From contig NZ_JACRYL010000001.1 in assembly GCF_014306625.1 (NCBI RefSeq), positions 236,778 through 300,777 on the forward strand: DNA of 64,000 bases. The letters are read 5' to 3'. Of the stretch, positions 9,110 to 18,463 are shown piece after piece (the stretch's first letter is position 1; the number at the start of each line of letters is the position of its first letter). The notes beneath the pieces were generated by a model. The model had not been told where the DNA came from. It did not search any database and was given only the letters and a program-made list of their open reading frames with translations. Source of the stretch: Pedobacter fastidiosus (GTDB taxonomy: Bacteria; Bacteroidota; Bacteroidia; Sphingobacteriales; Sphingobacteriaceae). The position numbers and the translations under genes were made by a program.

Positions 9110-9209
9110 CTTATTAAGAAAGACGGAGGGATTAGACCCAAAGATGTCTTAGCAACCTGTGCCAACAAGGTGCTAAATTCTAATCTCAGCAGTGGCGAGA
9201 GAAGATAAG
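9110..9209 (+). promoter_or_regulatory. SAM-I (S-box) riboswitch upstream of metH
   Basis: This is an S-adenosylmethionine-binding aptamer. P1 is formed by CTTATT (9110-9115) and GATAAG (9204-9209). P2 is built from AAGAC with GTCTT (about 9119-9150) around the conserved GGAGGGA and GACCC. GCAACC (9152-9157), AAGGTGCTAAATTC of P3 and a TCTC/GAGA P4 hairpin follow in the standard order. It lies about 175 bases before metH, and it fits the enzyme: high SAM should lower methionine synthesis. No clear intrinsic terminator was identified; a U-run at 9248-9256 is the only candidate for an expression platform. Confidence 0.92.
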
Positions 9210-9256
9210 TTTAGGGAGGTAATCAATTGCCAACTTTTAAGATAAGCCTTTTTTTA

Positions 9257-9375
9257 AGTATCGGGTATTAGGTATCAAATATCAAGCATGATAAGCTTGC
9301 CTTGGTTTCTATAATCCGAATGCCTGTATTAATAATTCAAGAAAATCTTGATACTTAATACTCGCTACTTGCTAC
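9257..9375. repeat. Word-type inverted repeat between the SAM riboswitch and metH
   Basis: GTATCGGGTATTAGGTATC and CAAATATCAAG on the left are mirrored by CTTGATACTTAATACTCGC on the right; AAGCTTGC/GCATGATAAGC lies near the centre. It separates the riboswitch from the ATG of metH and could fold into a long hairpin in the 5' untranslated region. Confidence 0.55.
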
Positions 9376-9384
9376 TACAAACAA

Positions 9385-12300
9385 ATGAGCATTAGAGAAG
9401 AATTAGAAAAACGTATTTTAGTAATCGATGGTGCGATGGGTACCATGATTCAGCGTTATACATTATCTGAAGAAGATTTTAGAGGGGAACGTTTTGCAAA
9501 TCATCCTTGTGATGTAAAAGGAAATAACGACCTTTTGAACATTACTCGTCCGGATATTATTAAGGCCATTCATTTAGAATATTTGCAGGCTGGTGCAGAT
9601 ATTATTGAAACCAATACCTTCAGCACACAGCGCATTTCCATGGCTGATTATCAGATGGAAGACCTTTCTTACGAGATGAGTTTCGAAGGTGCTCGTGTCG
9701 CAAAAGAAGCTGTAAATGAATTTATGGCAGCCAATCCAGATCGTAAATGTTTTGTGGCTGGCGCTGTTGGTCCCACAAACCGCACACTTTCCATGTCGCC
9801 TAATGTGAACGATCCTGGTTACAGAGCCGTTTATTTTGATGAATTGGAAGCTGCTTATTACGAGCAAGTTCGTGGTTTGGTTGATGGTGGTTCTGATGTG
9901 CTTTTAATCGAAACTATTTTTGATACTTTAAACGCTAAAGTGGCTATTGTTGCCATTAAGAAATACGAGGAAATTATCGGTAGAAAACTGGAAATTATGA
10001 TTTCTGGTACCATAACCGATGCTTCTGGCAGAACACTTTCCGGACAAACTGCTGAGGCATTTTTAAATTCGGTGATGCATGCCAAGCCTTTAAGTATTGG
10101 TTTTAACTGTGCTTTGGGTGCAAAAGAAATGCGTCCGCACATTGAGGAACTGGCGGCGAAAGCAGGATGCTATGTTTCTGCTTATCCAAATGCAGGCTTG
10201 CCAAACGAGTTTGGTGCTTACGATGAACAACCACATGAAACTGCACATTTGGTTGATGATTTTATCGCCTCTGGTTTTGTAAATATTGTGGGTGGCTGTT
10301 GCGGCACTACGCCAGAGCATATTGGTTGTATTGCTAAAAATGCGAGAAAGGCATCGCCAAGAAAAATCCCTAAAATTGAGCCATTTATGCGCTTGAGTGG
10401 ATTAGAACCAGTTACCATTACACCAGAAAGTATCTTCGTAAACATTGGCGAAAGAACCAATATCACAGGATCACCAAAATTTTCCAAATTAATTTTAGGT
10501 GGCGATTACGAAGCTGCGCTTGCCGTTGCCTTGCAACAAGTAGAAGGTGGTGCGCAGGTAATTGATGTGAATATGGATGAAGGGATGCTGGATTCGGAAG
10601 CCGCCATGACTAAATTCTTAAACCTAATTGCTTCTGAACCGGATATTGCAAAACTGCCAATCATGGTCGATTCATCTAAGTGGTCGGTTATTGAAAATGG
10701 TTTGAAATGTTTGCAGGGAAAGGGAATCGTTAACTCCATATCTTTAAAAGAAGGAGAAGATAAATTCCGGGAGAGTGCCCGCAAAATTATGCAGTATGGC
10801 GCCGCTGTTGTGGTAATGGCTTTTGATGAAAAAGGTCAGGCAGACAACTACGAGCGGAGAAAAGAAATCTGCAAGAGAAGTTACGATATTTTGGTTCACG
10901 AAATTGGTTTCCCAGCGGAGGATATTATTTTCGATCCAAATATTTTAACCGTTGCAACTGGGTTAGAAGAGCACAATAATTATGCTGTCGATTTTATAAA
11001 TGCCACAAGGTGGATTAAAGAAAACCTGCCTTATGCTAAAGTAAGTGGAGGGGTTTCTAATATCTCATTCTCTTTTAGAGGTAATAATACCGTTCGCGAA
11101 GCGATGCACTCTGCATTTTTATACCATGCTATTCAGGCAGGTTTAGATATGGGAATTGTAAACGCTGGCATGCTTGAGGTTTATCAAGAAATTCCACCAG
11201 AACTTTTAGAGCGGGTAGAAGATGTTTTGCTTAATCGCAGAGATGATGCTACTGAGCGTTTAGTAGAATATGCCGACACGATTAAAAGTAAAGGAAAAGA
11301 AATTGTTCGCGATGAGGAGTGGCGTAAGAACTCTGTTGAAGAAAGATTATCGCATTCTTTGGTAAAAGGAATAGTAGAGTATTTGGATGATGATGTAGAA
11401 GAAGCTCGTCAAAAATATGCTCGCCCAATTCAGGTTATCGAAGGCCCATTGATGGATGGGATGAACATTGTTGGAGATTTATTTGGAGCAGGAAAAATGT
11501 TCTTGCCTCAAGTGGTAAAATCTGCAAGGGTAATGAAAAAGGCAGTTGCTTATTTGTTGCCATTTATCGAGCAGGAAAAATTAGATAATCCCGATCAAAA
11601 TCAAAGTTCATCAGCAGGACGAGTTTTAATGGCCACCGTAAAAGGCGATGTTCATGATATTGGAAAAAATATTGTGGGTGTGGTATTGGCTTGTAATAAC
11701 TTCGAAATTGTAGATATGGGCGTGATGGTTCCTGCACAGGAAATCATTAAAAAAGCCAAAGAAATTAATGCCGATATTATTGGTTTAAGTGGCTTGATCA
11801 CGCCATCGTTGGATGAAATGGTTCATTTTGCCAAAGAAATGGAACGTGAAGGTTTTACCATTCCGTTGATTATTGGCGGGGCTACAACTTCTAGGATTCA
11901 TGCTGCCGTTAAGGTTGCACCAAACTATTCTGGTCCTGCAATTCATGTTTTGGATGCTTCGAGAAGTGTAACGGTTTGCAGTACCTTGATGAATCCTGAA
12001 ACTAAAGACGACTACGTTGCGGGAATTAGAGCCGAATACGATAAAGCTAGAGAAGCACATTTAAATAAGCGTTCTGATAAACGATTTAAAACAATCGAAG
12101 AGGCTCGAGAAAATAAGTTTAAGATCGATTTTAAAGAGAATCTTCCTGTTCCAGAATTTACCGGAACTAGGGTTTTCGATAATTATCCGTTAGAAGAATT
12201 GGTTCCTTATATCGATTGGACACCATTTTTCCATACTTGGGAACTTCGTGGCAGTTATCCAAAAATATTTGATGATAAAAATGTTGGCGATGAAGCGAAA

Positions 12301-13092
12301 AAACTGTTTGATGATGCGCAAGTATTATTAAAGCGGATTTTGGATGAAAAATTGTTAACCGCAAGAGGTGTAATTGGTTTTTGGCCAGCAAATTCAGTTG
12401 GAGATGATATTGTTTTAGATGTAAGAGGTAAAATGGAAAATGGAATGGAAAACCCATCATCCATCTCACATCTTCCATCTTCGGTTACCATTCACACCCT
12501 CCGCCAGCAGGCAGAAAAAGTAGATGGACAACCTTACTATGCACTATCTGATTTCATTGCTCCGAAAGAAAGTGGCATCCAAGATTATTTTGGTGGTTTC
12601 GCCGTTACAACAGGGATTGGGGTTGATGAGTTAGTTGCCGAGTTTGAAGCCAATTATGATGACTACAATAGCATTATGGCAAAAGCATTAGCCGACAGGT
12701 TAGCAGAAGCTTTTGCAGAACGGATGCATGAGAGAGTGCGTAAGGAATATTGGGGTTATGCAAAAGATGAAAACTTAAGCAATTCTGAATTGATTAAGGA
12801 AGAATATGCAGGTATTCGTCCAGCGCCTGGTTACCCCGCTTGCCCCGAACACACCGAAAAGGGAACTTTATTCCAGTTGCTTGATGCTGAAAAAGAGATC
12901 GGCTTACGCTTAACAGAAAGTTACGCCATGTATCCAACGGCTGCGGTTAGTGGTTTTTATTTCGCACATCCAGAATCGAGATACTTCGGATTGGGAAAAA
13001 TTACCAAAGATCAGATTGATGATTACGCAACTAGAAAAGGCATGTCTGTAGAGGAAGCAGAAAGATGGCTGAGCCCGAATTTGGCGTATTAA
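9385..13092 (+). CDS. metH: Cobalamin-dependent methionine synthase MetH
   Basis: MetH transfers the methyl group of 5-methyl-tetrahydrofolate to homocysteine through methylcobalamin. All four modules are present in 1235 residues: homocysteine domain ([13 protein letters not shown] and [11 protein letters not shown], zinc cysteines), pterin-binding domain ([15 protein letters not shown], about 350-610), B12 module ([14 protein letters not shown], the cobalt-ligating His near 757) and the C-terminal SAM activation domain with [15 protein letters not shown]. An extra ~17-residue stretch at about 1016-1033 (starting [11 protein letters not shown]), absent from the Escherichia coli protein as I recall it, is encoded by a dispersed repeat (see 12431-12482). 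A SAM riboswitch lies upstream and metF follows in the same direction. Confidence 0.98.
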   Translation: MSIREELEKRILVIDGAMGTMIQRYTLSEEDFRGERFANHPCDVKGNNDLLNITRPDIIKAIHLEYLQAGADIIETNTFSTQRISMADYQMEDLSYEMSFEGARVAKEAVNEFMAANPDRKCFVAGAVGPTNRTLSMSPNVNDPGYRAVYFDELEAAYYEQVRGLVDGGSDVLLIETIFDTLNAKVAIVAIKKYEEIIGRKLEIMISGTITDASGRTLSGQTAEAFLNSVMHAKPLSIGFNCALGAKEMRPHIEELAAKAGCYVSAYPNAGLPNEFGAYDEQPHETAHLVDDFIASGFVNIVGGCCGTTPEHIGCIAKNARKASPRKIPKIEPFMRLSGLEPVTITPESIFVNIGERTNITGSPKFSKLILGGDYEAALAVALQQVEGGAQVIDVNMDEGMLDSEAAMTKFLNLIASEPDIAKLPIMVDSSKWSVIENGLKCLQGKGIVNSISLKEGEDKFRESARKIMQYGAAVVVMAFDEKGQADNYERRKEICKRSYDILVHEIGFPAEDIIFDPNILTVATGLEEHNNYAVDFINATRWIKENLPYAKVSGGVSNISFSFRGNNTVREAMHSAFLYHAIQAGLDMGIVNAGMLEVYQEIPPELLERVEDVLLNRRDDATERLVEYADTIKSKGKEIVRDEEWRKNSVEERLSHSLVKGIVEYLDDDVEEARQKYARPIQVIEGPLMDGMNIVGDLFGAGKMFLPQVVKSARVMKKAVAYLLPFIEQEKLDNPDQNQSSSAGRVLMATVKGDVHDIGKNIVGVVLACNNFEIVDMGVMVPAQEIIKKAKEINADIIGLSGLITPSLDEMVHFAKEMEREGFTIPLIIGGATTSRIHAAVKVAPNYSGPAIHVLDASRSVTVCSTLMNPETKDDYVAGIRAEYDKAREAHLNKRSDKRFKTIEEARENKFKIDFKENLPVPEFTGTRVFDNYPLEELVPYIDWTPFFHTWELRGSYPKIFDDKNVGDEAKKLFDDAQVLLKRILDEKLLTARGVIGFWPANSVGDDIVLDVRGKMENGMENPSSISHLPSSVTIHTLRQQAEKVDGQPYYALSDFIAPKESGIQDYFGGFAVTTGIGVDELVAEFEANYDDYNSIMAKALADRLAEAFAERMHERVRKEYWGYAKDENLSNSELIKEEYAGIRPAPGYPACPEHTEKGTLFQLLDAEKEIGLRLTESYAMYPTAAVSGFYFAHPESRYFGLGKITKDQIDDYATRKGMSVEEAERWLSPNLAY
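12431..12482. repeat. Interspersed repeat (ATGGAAAATG family) inserted in frame within metH
   Basis: The left part AAATGGAAAATGGAATGG and right part CCATCTCACATCTTCCATCT form an imperfect palindrome. The same words occur in intergenic copies at 19773-19847 and 35183-35245. Here the element is read through in the MetH frame as residues about 1016-1033 in the activation domain, between the strand ending DDIVLDVRG and the helix starting TLRQQAEK. Confidence 0.75.
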
Positions 13093-13174
13093 TCCCCCGA
13101 CCCCAAAGGGGAGGGCATAAAAATTAAACTACATATAAAAGAAATTTAGAAGCCCCTTTAGGGGTTTGGGGTTA
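13090..13174. repeat. R1 palindromic repeat pair filling the metH-metF junction
   Basis: The left arm TAATCCCCCGACCCC followed by AAAGGGG begins with the metH stop codon. The right arm CCCCTTTAGGGG then TTTGGGGTTA ends on the A of the metF ATG. The two arms are inverted copies separated by about 35 AT-rich bases. The same arrangement is found at 25132-25309 and 38530-38696. Confidence 0.85.
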
Positions 13175-14127
13175 TGAAGATTACAGACCATATAAAAAAC
13201 GCAAAGGGTAAAACCTTATTCTCTTTTGAACTTTTGCCACCAATAAAGGGCCAAAGCATTCAATGGATTTACGATGCAATTGATCCTTTATTGGAGTTTA
13301 ATCCTCCTTTTATTGATGTGACATCTTTAAGGGAAGATTACATTTATAAAGAACAGGAAAACGGCCTCTTGCAAAAAGTTTCTTACCGCAAACGCCCAGG
13401 TACAATAGCCATTTGTGCAGCCATAATTCATAAATATAAAATAGATGCGGTTCCACATTTAATTTGTGGTGGTTTTACCAAAGAAGAAACCGAAAATGCA
13501 TTAATAGATTTGCAGTTTTTGGGCATTGATAATGTTTTGGCTTTACGTGGCGATGCCCGTGCTGCCGATCATTCGTTTATTCCGACAAAGGGTGGCCATT
13601 GCTATGCAACGGATTTAATTCAGCATATTAAAAACCATAATGATGGGAAATTTTTGCACGAGGATATAGAAACCTTTAAAAGCGATTTTTGTATCGGCGT
13701 TGCCGGATATCCTGAAAAACATTTCGAAGCACCCAACTTAAATGCAGACTTCAAGTTTTTGAAGCAAAAAGTAGATATGGGCGCTGAGTTTATTGTAACT
13801 CAAATGTTTTTCGACAATCAAAAATATTTCGACTTTGTTAAAAAATGCAGAGAAAATGACATTAACGTCCCTATTATACCAGGTTTAAAACCGATTAGTA
13901 CGCTTACGCAGTTAAACGTTCTCCCTAAAATTTTCCATATTGATTTGCCAGATGAATTAACCGATGCATTAGCTCATGCAAAAAGTAATGCAGAAGCTAA
14001 AGAAATTGGAACAGAAGCCATGATTAAACAATGTAAAGAGCTGATGGAGTTTGGTGCGCCAGTATTGCACTTTTATACAATGGGCAGACCGGGCCAAACT
14101 AAGGAAATTGCAAAGGCGATATTTTAA
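13174..14127 (+). CDS. metF: 5,10-methylenetetrahydrofolate reductase MetF
   Basis: MetF reduces methylene-tetrahydrofolate to 5-methyl-tetrahydrofolate, the methyl donor of MetH, with FAD. The 317-residue TIM-barrel protein begins KTLFSFELLPPIKG (catalytic Glu region) and has LALRGD (FAD site), IGVAGYPEKH and FIVTQMFFDNQKYFDFV, all family signatures. It is placed directly after metH and is probably co-expressed under the same SAM control, although an R1 repeat fills the 81-base gap and touches its start codon. Confidence 0.97.
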   Translation: MKITDHIKNAKGKTLFSFELLPPIKGQSIQWIYDAIDPLLEFNPPFIDVTSLREDYIYKEQENGLLQKVSYRKRPGTIAICAAIIHKYKIDAVPHLICGGFTKEETENALIDLQFLGIDNVLALRGDARAADHSFIPTKGGHCYATDLIQHIKNHNDGKFLHEDIETFKSDFCIGVAGYPEKHFEAPNLNADFKFLKQKVDMGAEFIVTQMFFDNQKYFDFVKKCRENDINVPIIPGLKPISTLTQLNVLPKIFHIDLPDELTDALAHAKSNAEAKEIGTEAMIKQCKELMEFGAPVLHFYTMGRPGQTKEIAKAIF

Positions 14128-14130
14128 TAA

Positions 14131-14138
14131 TATATTTG
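14131..14138 (+). promoter_or_regulatory. -7 box TATATTTG before the WG-repeat lipoprotein gene
   Basis: An exact TAnnTTTG match, three bases after the metF stop and 22 bases before the ATG at 14161. Confidence 0.5.
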
Positions 14139-14160
14139 AGGTCTAAATTAGACTCTCAAC

Positions 14161-15849
14161 ATGAAATTTAAAAATTATCTATTATTTTTTGTCATCTTAA
14201 GCCTTAGTTGCAATTTCTTTAAAAAATCCCGCGAAATAAATTTAGTCCCATTTTCTCAAAAGGATAAATTTGGCTATTTTGATTTGAAAGGAAAGATCAT
14301 TATCAATCCACAGTTTGCTATAGCATCTGCATTTCGGGATGGATTAGCATTGGTTAAAACATTTGGTGTTAACGGAAAATGGGGGTTTATTGCTGAAAGT
14401 GGCCATTTTACGATCAATCCAATATTTACTCAGGCAACTGTTTTTCAAGAAGGCATTGCATGGGTTACTACTGAGAATTCTGCACCGATGGCTATTGATG
14501 CCAAGGGAACTACTAAATTTACCCTACCACAGGCAGAAGAGGTTCATAACTTTTCTGAGGGTATGGCTGCATTTTCTCAAAAGGATTCATCAGAAACAAA
14601 GTGGGGCTTCATAGATAAAACAGGTAAAGAAATCATCCACATTCAATTTTCTGAAGTTTCTAAATTCTCCAATGGATTTTGTGCCGTTAAGAATACACTT
14701 GGTAAATGGGGATACATAAATAATGCAGGTCAGATCGTAATTAATTGTCAATTTGATGAGGCACAAGTGTTTTTAGGAAAGAAAGCTGTTGTTAAAACTG
14801 GAGATAAATATGGCGTAATAGATGAAAATGGCAAATATTTAACTAATCCTCAATTTGATTTTGCCATAAGCGATGGAGATAAATTGTTGGTAATCTCCGA
14901 TAAAAAATTCGGATGGACAGATTTTAATGGGAAATATTTAATAAACCCACAATTTGATGATATTCGACTTTTTGGTGAGGAAAAATTAACTGCTGTAAAA
15001 GGCTCAGAAAAATGGGGATATATTGATGTTGAGGGAAAATTTATAGTTAATCCTCAATTCGATATGGCATCTTCGTTTTTCAATGGGCTATCAGTTGTTA
15101 AAAGTGGTGATAAATTTGGGTTAATTGATAAAAATGGAAAATTTGTAGTTAATCCACAATTTGATAGTATATCCGATGATTTTTTTGCATTTCTATTTAA
15201 TAATACTAACTATTCTTCAATTTTATCAGAATATGTCGATGTTCAAAATATTCTTAAGGTAATTAACGTAACTGATCCAGAAAAACTTTCACTAAATGAT
15301 TCATTTGTTTCAATAGTAAAAAAAATGAATAAAAAAATTGGTGATTTTAATTACAGTAATTATTTTCACGAGCTGTTCTCGGAAAAAAAAATAGATCAGA
15401 ATTCAACTTATAATTTTTCTGTAGTTGGAAAATTAAAAGCTATTGACTACAATACATATACAGAATACATCACTACGGATCGTCCAGATGGTTTTTTGTA
15501 TCAATTTAATTTGATTAACAGAGCTTATGGAAAGGCTGAGTTATTGAAAAAAGAGTTTGAAAAGAAATTATCGGCTTACGTTCTTGTTAAAAAAGGATAT
15601 GTGGATAGTGAATATACAGCTGTTTATAAATCCAGCAAAAATATTATAATTATAACATCTAAAGATACTTCGCATCCATATATCTACTTGTTAAAAAATG
15701 GATTTGATTTAACAGCCTATTTGAGTAAAATTGAAACGCAACTCACAAAAACGATTGAACGAGATTACAGCTCTGATACAACACTTACCGATTCTTCAAC
15801 TATCGTAACGGATACAACTGCGGTTGATACAACAGTATCAGATTATTAA
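14161..15849 (+). CDS. WG-repeat lipoprotein
   Basis: A probable outer-membrane or periplasmic lipoprotein. The signal peptide ends in the lipobox LSLSC (Cys at about residue 19). About nine WG repeats of ~32 residues follow (KFGYFDLKGKIIINPQF, KWGFI, KWGYINNAGQIVINCQF, and so on) to about residue 340. The remaining ~220 residues are not recognised and end in a Thr/Ser/Asp-rich tail (TLTDSSTIVTDTTAVDTT). WG repeats are presumed protein- or surface-binding; no function is known for this protein. A -7 box lies upstream and a terminator downstream at 15861-15896, so it is its own transcription unit. Confidence 0.88.
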   Translation: MKFKNYLLFFVILSLSCNFFKKSREINLVPFSQKDKFGYFDLKGKIIINPQFAIASAFRDGLALVKTFGVNGKWGFIAESGHFTINPIFTQATVFQEGIAWVTTENSAPMAIDAKGTTKFTLPQAEEVHNFSEGMAAFSQKDSSETKWGFIDKTGKEIIHIQFSEVSKFSNGFCAVKNTLGKWGYINNAGQIVINCQFDEAQVFLGKKAVVKTGDKYGVIDENGKYLTNPQFDFAISDGDKLLVISDKKFGWTDFNGKYLINPQFDDIRLFGEEKLTAVKGSEKWGYIDVEGKFIVNPQFDMASSFFNGLSVVKSGDKFGLIDKNGKFVVNPQFDSISDDFFAFLFNNTNYSSILSEYVDVQNILKVINVTDPEKLSLNDSFVSIVKKMNKKIGDFNYSNYFHELFSEKKIDQNSTYNFSVVGKLKAIDYNTYTEYITTDRPDGFLYQFNLINRAYGKAELLKKEFEKKLSAYVLVKKGYVDSEYTAVYKSSKNIIIITSKDTSHPYIYLLKNGFDLTAYLSKIETQLTKTIERDYSSDTTLTDSSTIVTDTTAVDTTVSDY

Positions 15850-15860
15850 GTAAATAATGG

Positions 15861-15896
15861 AAAAGAGGAATTAAAATTTATAATTCTTCTTTTTTT
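15861..15896 (+). terminator. Rho-independent terminator after the WG-repeat gene
   Basis: AAAAGAGGAATTA pairs with TAATTCTTCTTTT (one G-T wobble) around a 7-base AT loop and is followed by further T residues. Confidence 0.7.
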
Positions 15897-15977
15897 ATGG
15901 GAGCTTTTAAAGCATAATGCCTACGGAATTCTGACAGAACTTTAACCTTAATTGGTCGTTAAACAGATTTTACAACT

Positions 15978-15985
15978 TATATTTG
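15978..15985 (+). promoter_or_regulatory. -7 box TATATTTG, six bases before a start codon
   Basis: An exact -7 consensus ends six bases before the ATG at 15992. The transcript would start at or within a base or two of the initiation codon. Confidence 0.5.
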
Positions 15986-15991
15986 TAGGTA

Positions 15992-16291
15992 ATGAATTTT
16001 AAAAGCCCAAGATATCTCATTATTGTTGCTATTGCGCTCACCCTATTCTTAAAGGTTAGCAATGTGGTATGGTATTTTGGTAATTCATCAGTAGATATTG
16101 AAAATGTTGCTGCTAACGATGCAACTGAAAAAGAAGAAAAGAAAATCGAAACAGAATATTTGGTTGAAAGTATCTTCCTTTTTGATGATAATTCTTATGC
16201 TATACAAAACAGTAAAAAAGTGATTAGCCCTATTCACTTTAATAAATTAAATTATTTCCCAGAGGTTTTAACACCTCCTCCTTTAGTTTAA
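15992..16291 (+). CDS. Small membrane-anchored protein of unknown function
   Basis: A 99-residue protein with one N-terminal transmembrane segment (YLIIVAIALTLFLKVSNVVWYF), an acidic-basic linker (ATEKEEKKIETEY) and a tail ending in PPPLV. No family is recognised. A perfect -7 box lies six bases before the start, which supports its being a real gene. It is followed by the small secreted coiled-coil protein at 16373. Confidence 0.6.
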   Translation: MNFKSPRYLIIVAIALTLFLKVSNVVWYFGNSSVDIENVAANDATEKEEKKIETEYLVESIFLFDDNSYAIQNSKKVISPIHFNKLNYFPEVLTPPPLV

Positions 16292-16372
16292 TAAGGTTTT
16301 TTTCAATTAATTCCCTGTATTCGGCAGTGGAAAGCAATTTAGTATATCATTAATTTCAAATTAAATTATAAT

Positions 16373-16792
16373 ATGAAACGAGCAATTTCATTATCTTTTG
16401 CGGTATTTTTAATATCCGCATCTCTTAAAATTAGGGCCCAAGAAGTTGCGCAGACAAATGTAAAACCAGTTGAAAAAGCTTTGGAAATGGTTTCAAGACT
16501 TCAACCAGTAACCTTTAATTACGATAAAGCTTGGGCTGAAAAACTTAAACTTCCATCAACTTCACAGTATGGATTTGTAGGTGTAGATGCTAAAGCTGCA
16601 GTTCCATCTGTGGTGACTGTGCAGGCGAAACACTATCCAGCAGCTAAAAATGCTTTTAATTCTGCCAACATTACCAAAGTTGATAGCGAAAGTTTAATTC
16701 CCTTGCTGGTGGGAAGCATTAAAGAACAGCAACAGCAAATCGAAGAACTTAAAAGAGAAATCGATAGCCTAAAGGCTCAAAATGCAAAATAA
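16373..16792 (+). CDS. Secreted short tail-fibre (Peptidase_S74-like) domain protein
   Basis: The signal peptide is about residues 1-22 (cut near IRA-QE). The rest resembles the C-terminal intramolecular chaperone (S74) domain found on tail fibres and on many Bacteroidota surface proteins: SRLQPVTFNYD, YGFVGVDAKAAVPSVV, then SLIPLLVGSIKEQQQQIEELK leading into a coiled coil. The domain stands alone without a fibre, and the segment between the signal and the domain is only ~15 residues. The function is not known; co-folding of a partner is a guess. A terminator follows at 16814-16843. Confidence 0.7.
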   Translation: MKRAISLSFAVFLISASLKIRAQEVAQTNVKPVEKALEMVSRLQPVTFNYDKAWAEKLKLPSTSQYGFVGVDAKAAVPSVVTVQAKHYPAAKNAFNSANITKVDSESLIPLLVGSIKEQQQQIEELKREIDSLKAQNAK

Positions 16793-16813
16793 TTTTTTTA
16801 GTTTTTAGTTTGG

Positions 16814-16843
16814 AGGTTGGGATGAAAATCTCAACCTTTTTTT
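16814..16843 (+). terminator. Rho-independent terminator after the S74-like gene
   Basis: AGGTTGGGAT pairs with ATCTCAACCT (one G-T wobble) around a short GAAA loop and is followed by seven T residues. Confidence 0.8.
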
Positions 16844-16890
16844 ATTTGACAATATTTAGCGTAGATTCAAAAAATAAATAAAATCATTAT

Positions 16891-17445
16891 ATGAGAAAAA
16901 CCTTTCTAATCATCATCCTTTCCCTATCCCTAAATTATCTTCATGCCCAAATTACTTCTATCTCTATGAGTGTTGAAGATTTAAAAGATGCACCATTTAA
17001 GTTTAAGGGAACACGAGCGATGATGGTGGATCGGATAGATGATGCGTCATCAAAGAATATCTTCGTTTTCTCTAAAGTAAAATCTGGAAGTAATCCGGAT
17101 ACTTTATATGCCGAAAAATTCACCAAGATTAATGATATATGGAAGTTAACACAACAAAAAACCATTACTTACAAAGGGGTTATCAGCATTTGGGGAGCAA
17201 GAAAGACATTTGCTGATGCGGATAAGGATAAGCAAGTTGACGCACTGTTTATATATAGCTTTCATGATGCATCGATGAAAACGCAACTCGCTGTAAATCT
17301 TTTATTGATGTATAAAGGTGAAAGTTATACCATTAGCGAAACACCCGATAAGAAAAATACGTTCAGTTCGAATTATACATCGCTTCCAGAAAACTTAAAA
17401 ACTTATGTTAAGGAGTACTGGGAGAAGCTGGATAAATGGAAATAA
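16891..17445 (+). CDS. Secreted protein of unknown function
   Basis: A signal peptide (residues about 1-19, ending LHA-Q) is followed by a 165-residue domain with LKDAPFKFKGTRAMMVDRID, KTFADADKDKQVDALFIYSF and a C-terminal KTYVKEYWEKLDKWK. The pattern of a short measured quantity followed by an Asp-rich loop (DADKDKQVD) loosely recalls M949_RS01915-type secreted proteins, but this is weak. It has its own terminator upstream; the next gene starts 67 bases after its stop. Confidence 0.7.
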   Translation: MRKTFLIIILSLSLNYLHAQITSISMSVEDLKDAPFKFKGTRAMMVDRIDDASSKNIFVFSKVKSGSNPDTLYAEKFTKINDIWKLTQQKTITYKGVISIWGARKTFADADKDKQVDALFIYSFHDASMKTQLAVNLLLMYKGESYTISETPDKKNTFSSNYTSLPENLKTYVKEYWEKLDKWK

Positions 17446-17512
17446 TTAAATAATAATTGATTGTGATTCCCTATTGTTATCTAATTATTTTTTGATTTTT
17501 TATCCATTTTAA

Positions 17513-18376
17513 ATGAAATTTTTAAAGAAAGTAGACTGGTGGAGTTTACTAAGGGAAATTGTGATTCCTCATTTGGGCACTGTAATATTATATGCTGTCA
17601 TTTTTTTTCTAATTGGAATCATCTGCGGGATATTCTACAATCTAATTTTATGGAAAAAGAAAATCTATGTAAGGAAACCTAAATATTATAACTGGGCAGT
17701 AAAACTTTACATCGTGGCCAGTATGGGAGTTTTTATTTATTTTCCAATTCACCTTGCCTTAATTTTTGCTGCGAAAGATATTCTTAAAAAGGAAGAACCT
17801 CGAATTGTTGCTCAACTGTATGAACAAATCGCATCAATAACTTTTGAAACTCCAGCGCTCCGACAAAAGTTTATCCAAAAAATTCAAAGCGGTGCGACAG
17901 AAATTCAGCAGGGAACCAAGAATACTGCGATTAGTTTAAACGAATATATTGCGAAGAAAAATACTGGAATCCACCTTGTTGATAATAGTAAAAATAAATT
18001 ATCAGCATACCTAGTTGATAAATATAAAGAAGATATTTATAGTGCAAGTATGTATGGAATGTTGCTGGCAGCCGGAAAAGGTCACGTGCAAATTGAAGAT
18101 CTCAGTTATACAGATTTGAAGGCAATCGTTGCAACACTTAATTCGCTCGAACCAAAAACAATCGAACAGTCTATCAAGATAAAATTAACTGAAAAAGTAG
18201 ATGAAATTCTCTCAGAAAAAATAAATCGGTTGATTAAGGGTAACTTTATTTTGTTTTTTGCATTGTTGCTAATTCCGATCATTGAGTTTTTTATTTATGG
18301 ACTATTTATGAAAAGGCAGAGTAACAAGGGATTGAATACGGTTAGTTCAAAAGACGGGATTGCAAATCCCGTCTAG
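17513..18376 (+). CDS. Membrane protein of unknown function
   Basis: A 287-residue protein with hydrophobic segments near residues 22-48, 65-88 and 245-265, enclosing a ~150-residue hydrophilic, mostly helical domain (from KKEEPRIVAQLYEQIASITF to EKINRLIKG). No family is recognised. The topology suggests a domain held on one side of the inner membrane. The last codons are part of a perfect hairpin (18353-18373). Confidence 0.7.
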   Translation: MKFLKKVDWWSLLREIVIPHLGTVILYAVIFFLIGIICGIFYNLILWKKKIYVRKPKYYNWAVKLYIVASMGVFIYFPIHLALIFAAKDILKKEEPRIVAQLYEQIASITFETPALRQKFIQKIQSGATEIQQGTKNTAISLNEYIAKKNTGIHLVDNSKNKLSAYLVDKYKEDIYSASMYGMLLAAGKGHVQIEDLSYTDLKAIVATLNSLEPKTIEQSIKIKLTEKVDEILSEKINRLIKGNFILFFALLLIPIIEFFIYGLFMKRQSNKGLNTVSSKDGIANPV

Positions 18377-18386
18377 CAAGTTTTTT
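18353..18386 (+). terminator. Hairpin overlapping the 3' end of the membrane protein gene
   Basis: GACGGGATT and AATCCCGTC form a perfect 9-bp stem with a GCA loop, inside the last seven codons, directly before the TAG. A T-run (18381-18386) starts seven bases after the stem, farther than in a standard terminator. Either a terminator or a repeat that was recruited as the C-terminal coding sequence. Confidence 0.5.
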
Positions 18387-18463
18387 AGGTTGGTCGAGAA
18401 ATGTTTTCTCAACCATTAGAACGGTGGATTTGCCACAAAGCGGTTCCTGTGGAATAATCCACA

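Noticed and set aside
9023..9208. ORF of 61 codons over the SAM riboswitch
   Set aside because: It is read through the conserved aptamer elements, which explain the sequence; the predicted protein has no recognisable feature.
14161..15180. CRISPR-like or tandem DNA repeat in the WG gene
   Set aside because: The repetition is at protein level (WG motifs of ~32 residues) with variable DNA; there are no spacers.
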